Below, in pieces: positions 15,277-15,465 of a stretch of 15,465 nucleotides of DNA. The notes under the pieces were generated by a model. It saw only the letters and a list, made by a program, of their open reading frames with translations. It ran no database searches and was not told the origin of the DNA. The DNA is from an uncultured Azospirillum sp. GTDB taxonomy: Bacteria; Pseudomonadota; Alphaproteobacteria; Azospirillales; Azospirillaceae. A program made the translations under genes and the position numbers. Position 1 is the stretch's first letter; every line of letters starts with the position of its first letter. The stretch covers positions 1 to 15,465 of the forward strand of contig NZ_CAMLJP010000133.1 in assembly GCF_946480385.1 (NCBI RefSeq). Reading direction: 5' to 3'.

Positions 15277-15465
15277 TTACGAAATTGCTGCCAGCGTCCC
15301 GGACATGGCGTCCGGCTCAAGCATCGGGGCCGCCCGTCCCGTCGTGGTCAGTGGGGCGGTGGAGCGCCCTTCGCGATAGCCAAACGTGACGTAGTGGGTG
15401 GCCGCAGCCGCCTCGGTGCTGCCCAAGGCACGCTGCACATCGGGATTGCGCGCCAGATAGGCCGC
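15277..15465 (-). CDS. C-terminal fragment with N-P-D-V…H-Y-x-x-x-G-x-x-E-G-R motif
   Basis: The minus strand is open from the window edge (15465) to TAA at 15279–15277, giving the last 62 residues of a longer protein. The first ~34 residues read A-Y-L-A-R-N-P-D-V, a short variable part, then H-Y-V-T-F-G-Y-R-E-G-R. This matches a short helical motif (Y-L-x-x-N-P-D-V … H-Y-x-x-x-G-x-x-E-G-R) known from glycosyltransferases, RTX/calcium-binding and other large proteins of alphaproteobacteria, often in several copies. The remaining ~27 residues are Thr/Ala/Pro-rich without clear structure. Whole-protein function cannot be told from this piece. The frame has no start inside the window and therefore is easy to overlook. 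Confidence 0.65.
   Translation of the reverse strand, partial: AAYLARNPDVQRALGSTEAAAATHYVTFGYREGRSTAPLTTTGRAAPMLEPDAMSGTLAAIS

Noticed and set aside
1..15465. CRISPR array, prophage, insertion sequence or toxin–antitoxin genes
   Set aside because: The only regular repeats are the coding 276-bp HAMP units; no short direct repeats with spacers, transposase, integrase or phage genes are seen on either strand.

Overview
The window is about 15.5 kb of very GC-rich DNA with dense gene packing and strong G/C bias at third codon positions. The content (a periplasmic MsrP/MsrQ methionine sulfoxide repair pair, two giant hybrid histidine kinases, PurT, and an edge protein with a Y-L-x-x-N-P-D-V…H-Y-x-x-x-G-x-x-E-G-R motif) suggests an alphaproteobacterium of the Azospirillum/Rhodospirillales type. 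That assignment is inference from style and gene families; no rRNA or tRNA is present to confirm it.

Left part (1–3313): the 3' end of an AsmA-type gene (+) faces a small secreted protein of unknown function (−, GTG start). A dienelactone hydrolase family enzyme (+) follows. Its 3' end overlaps tail-to-tail with msrQ (−), which lies immediately downstream of msrP (−). A good sigma70-like promoter and a strong ribosome binding site precede msrP. A gap of about 790 bases (3251–4043) separates this block from the kinases and holds at most one weak small ORF.

Centre (4044–12322): a soluble hybrid histidine kinase of about 1,967 residues occupies almost 6 kb. Its N-terminal half is a tandem array of HAMP units, seven of them near-identical and repeated with an exact 276-bp (92-codon) period. 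This is the arrangement known from fungal group III (Nik1/Os-1) osmosensing kinases. GAF, coiled coil, HisKA, HATPase and three receiver domains follow. Its stop codon overlaps (ATGA) the possible start of a second hybrid kinase (REC–PAS–HisKA–HATPase–REC), so the two are probably co-translated parts of one phosphorelay. No Hpt protein and no DNA-binding response regulator lie next to them.

Right part (12389–15465): a winged-helix-like protein and two small overlapping membrane proteins of DUF5985 type continue on the same strand. They meet a Gly/Tyr/Arg/His-rich lipoprotein (−) tail to tail. A divergent A/T-rich promoter region then leads to purT (+), which ends at a hairpin shared with the 3' end of a truncated minus-strand gene at the window edge.

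The point most worth attention is the HAMP-repeat kinase: long perfect DNA repeats inside its sensor array and shared synonymous-codon patterns among units suggest recent unit duplication and possible copy-number variation of a signalling domain.
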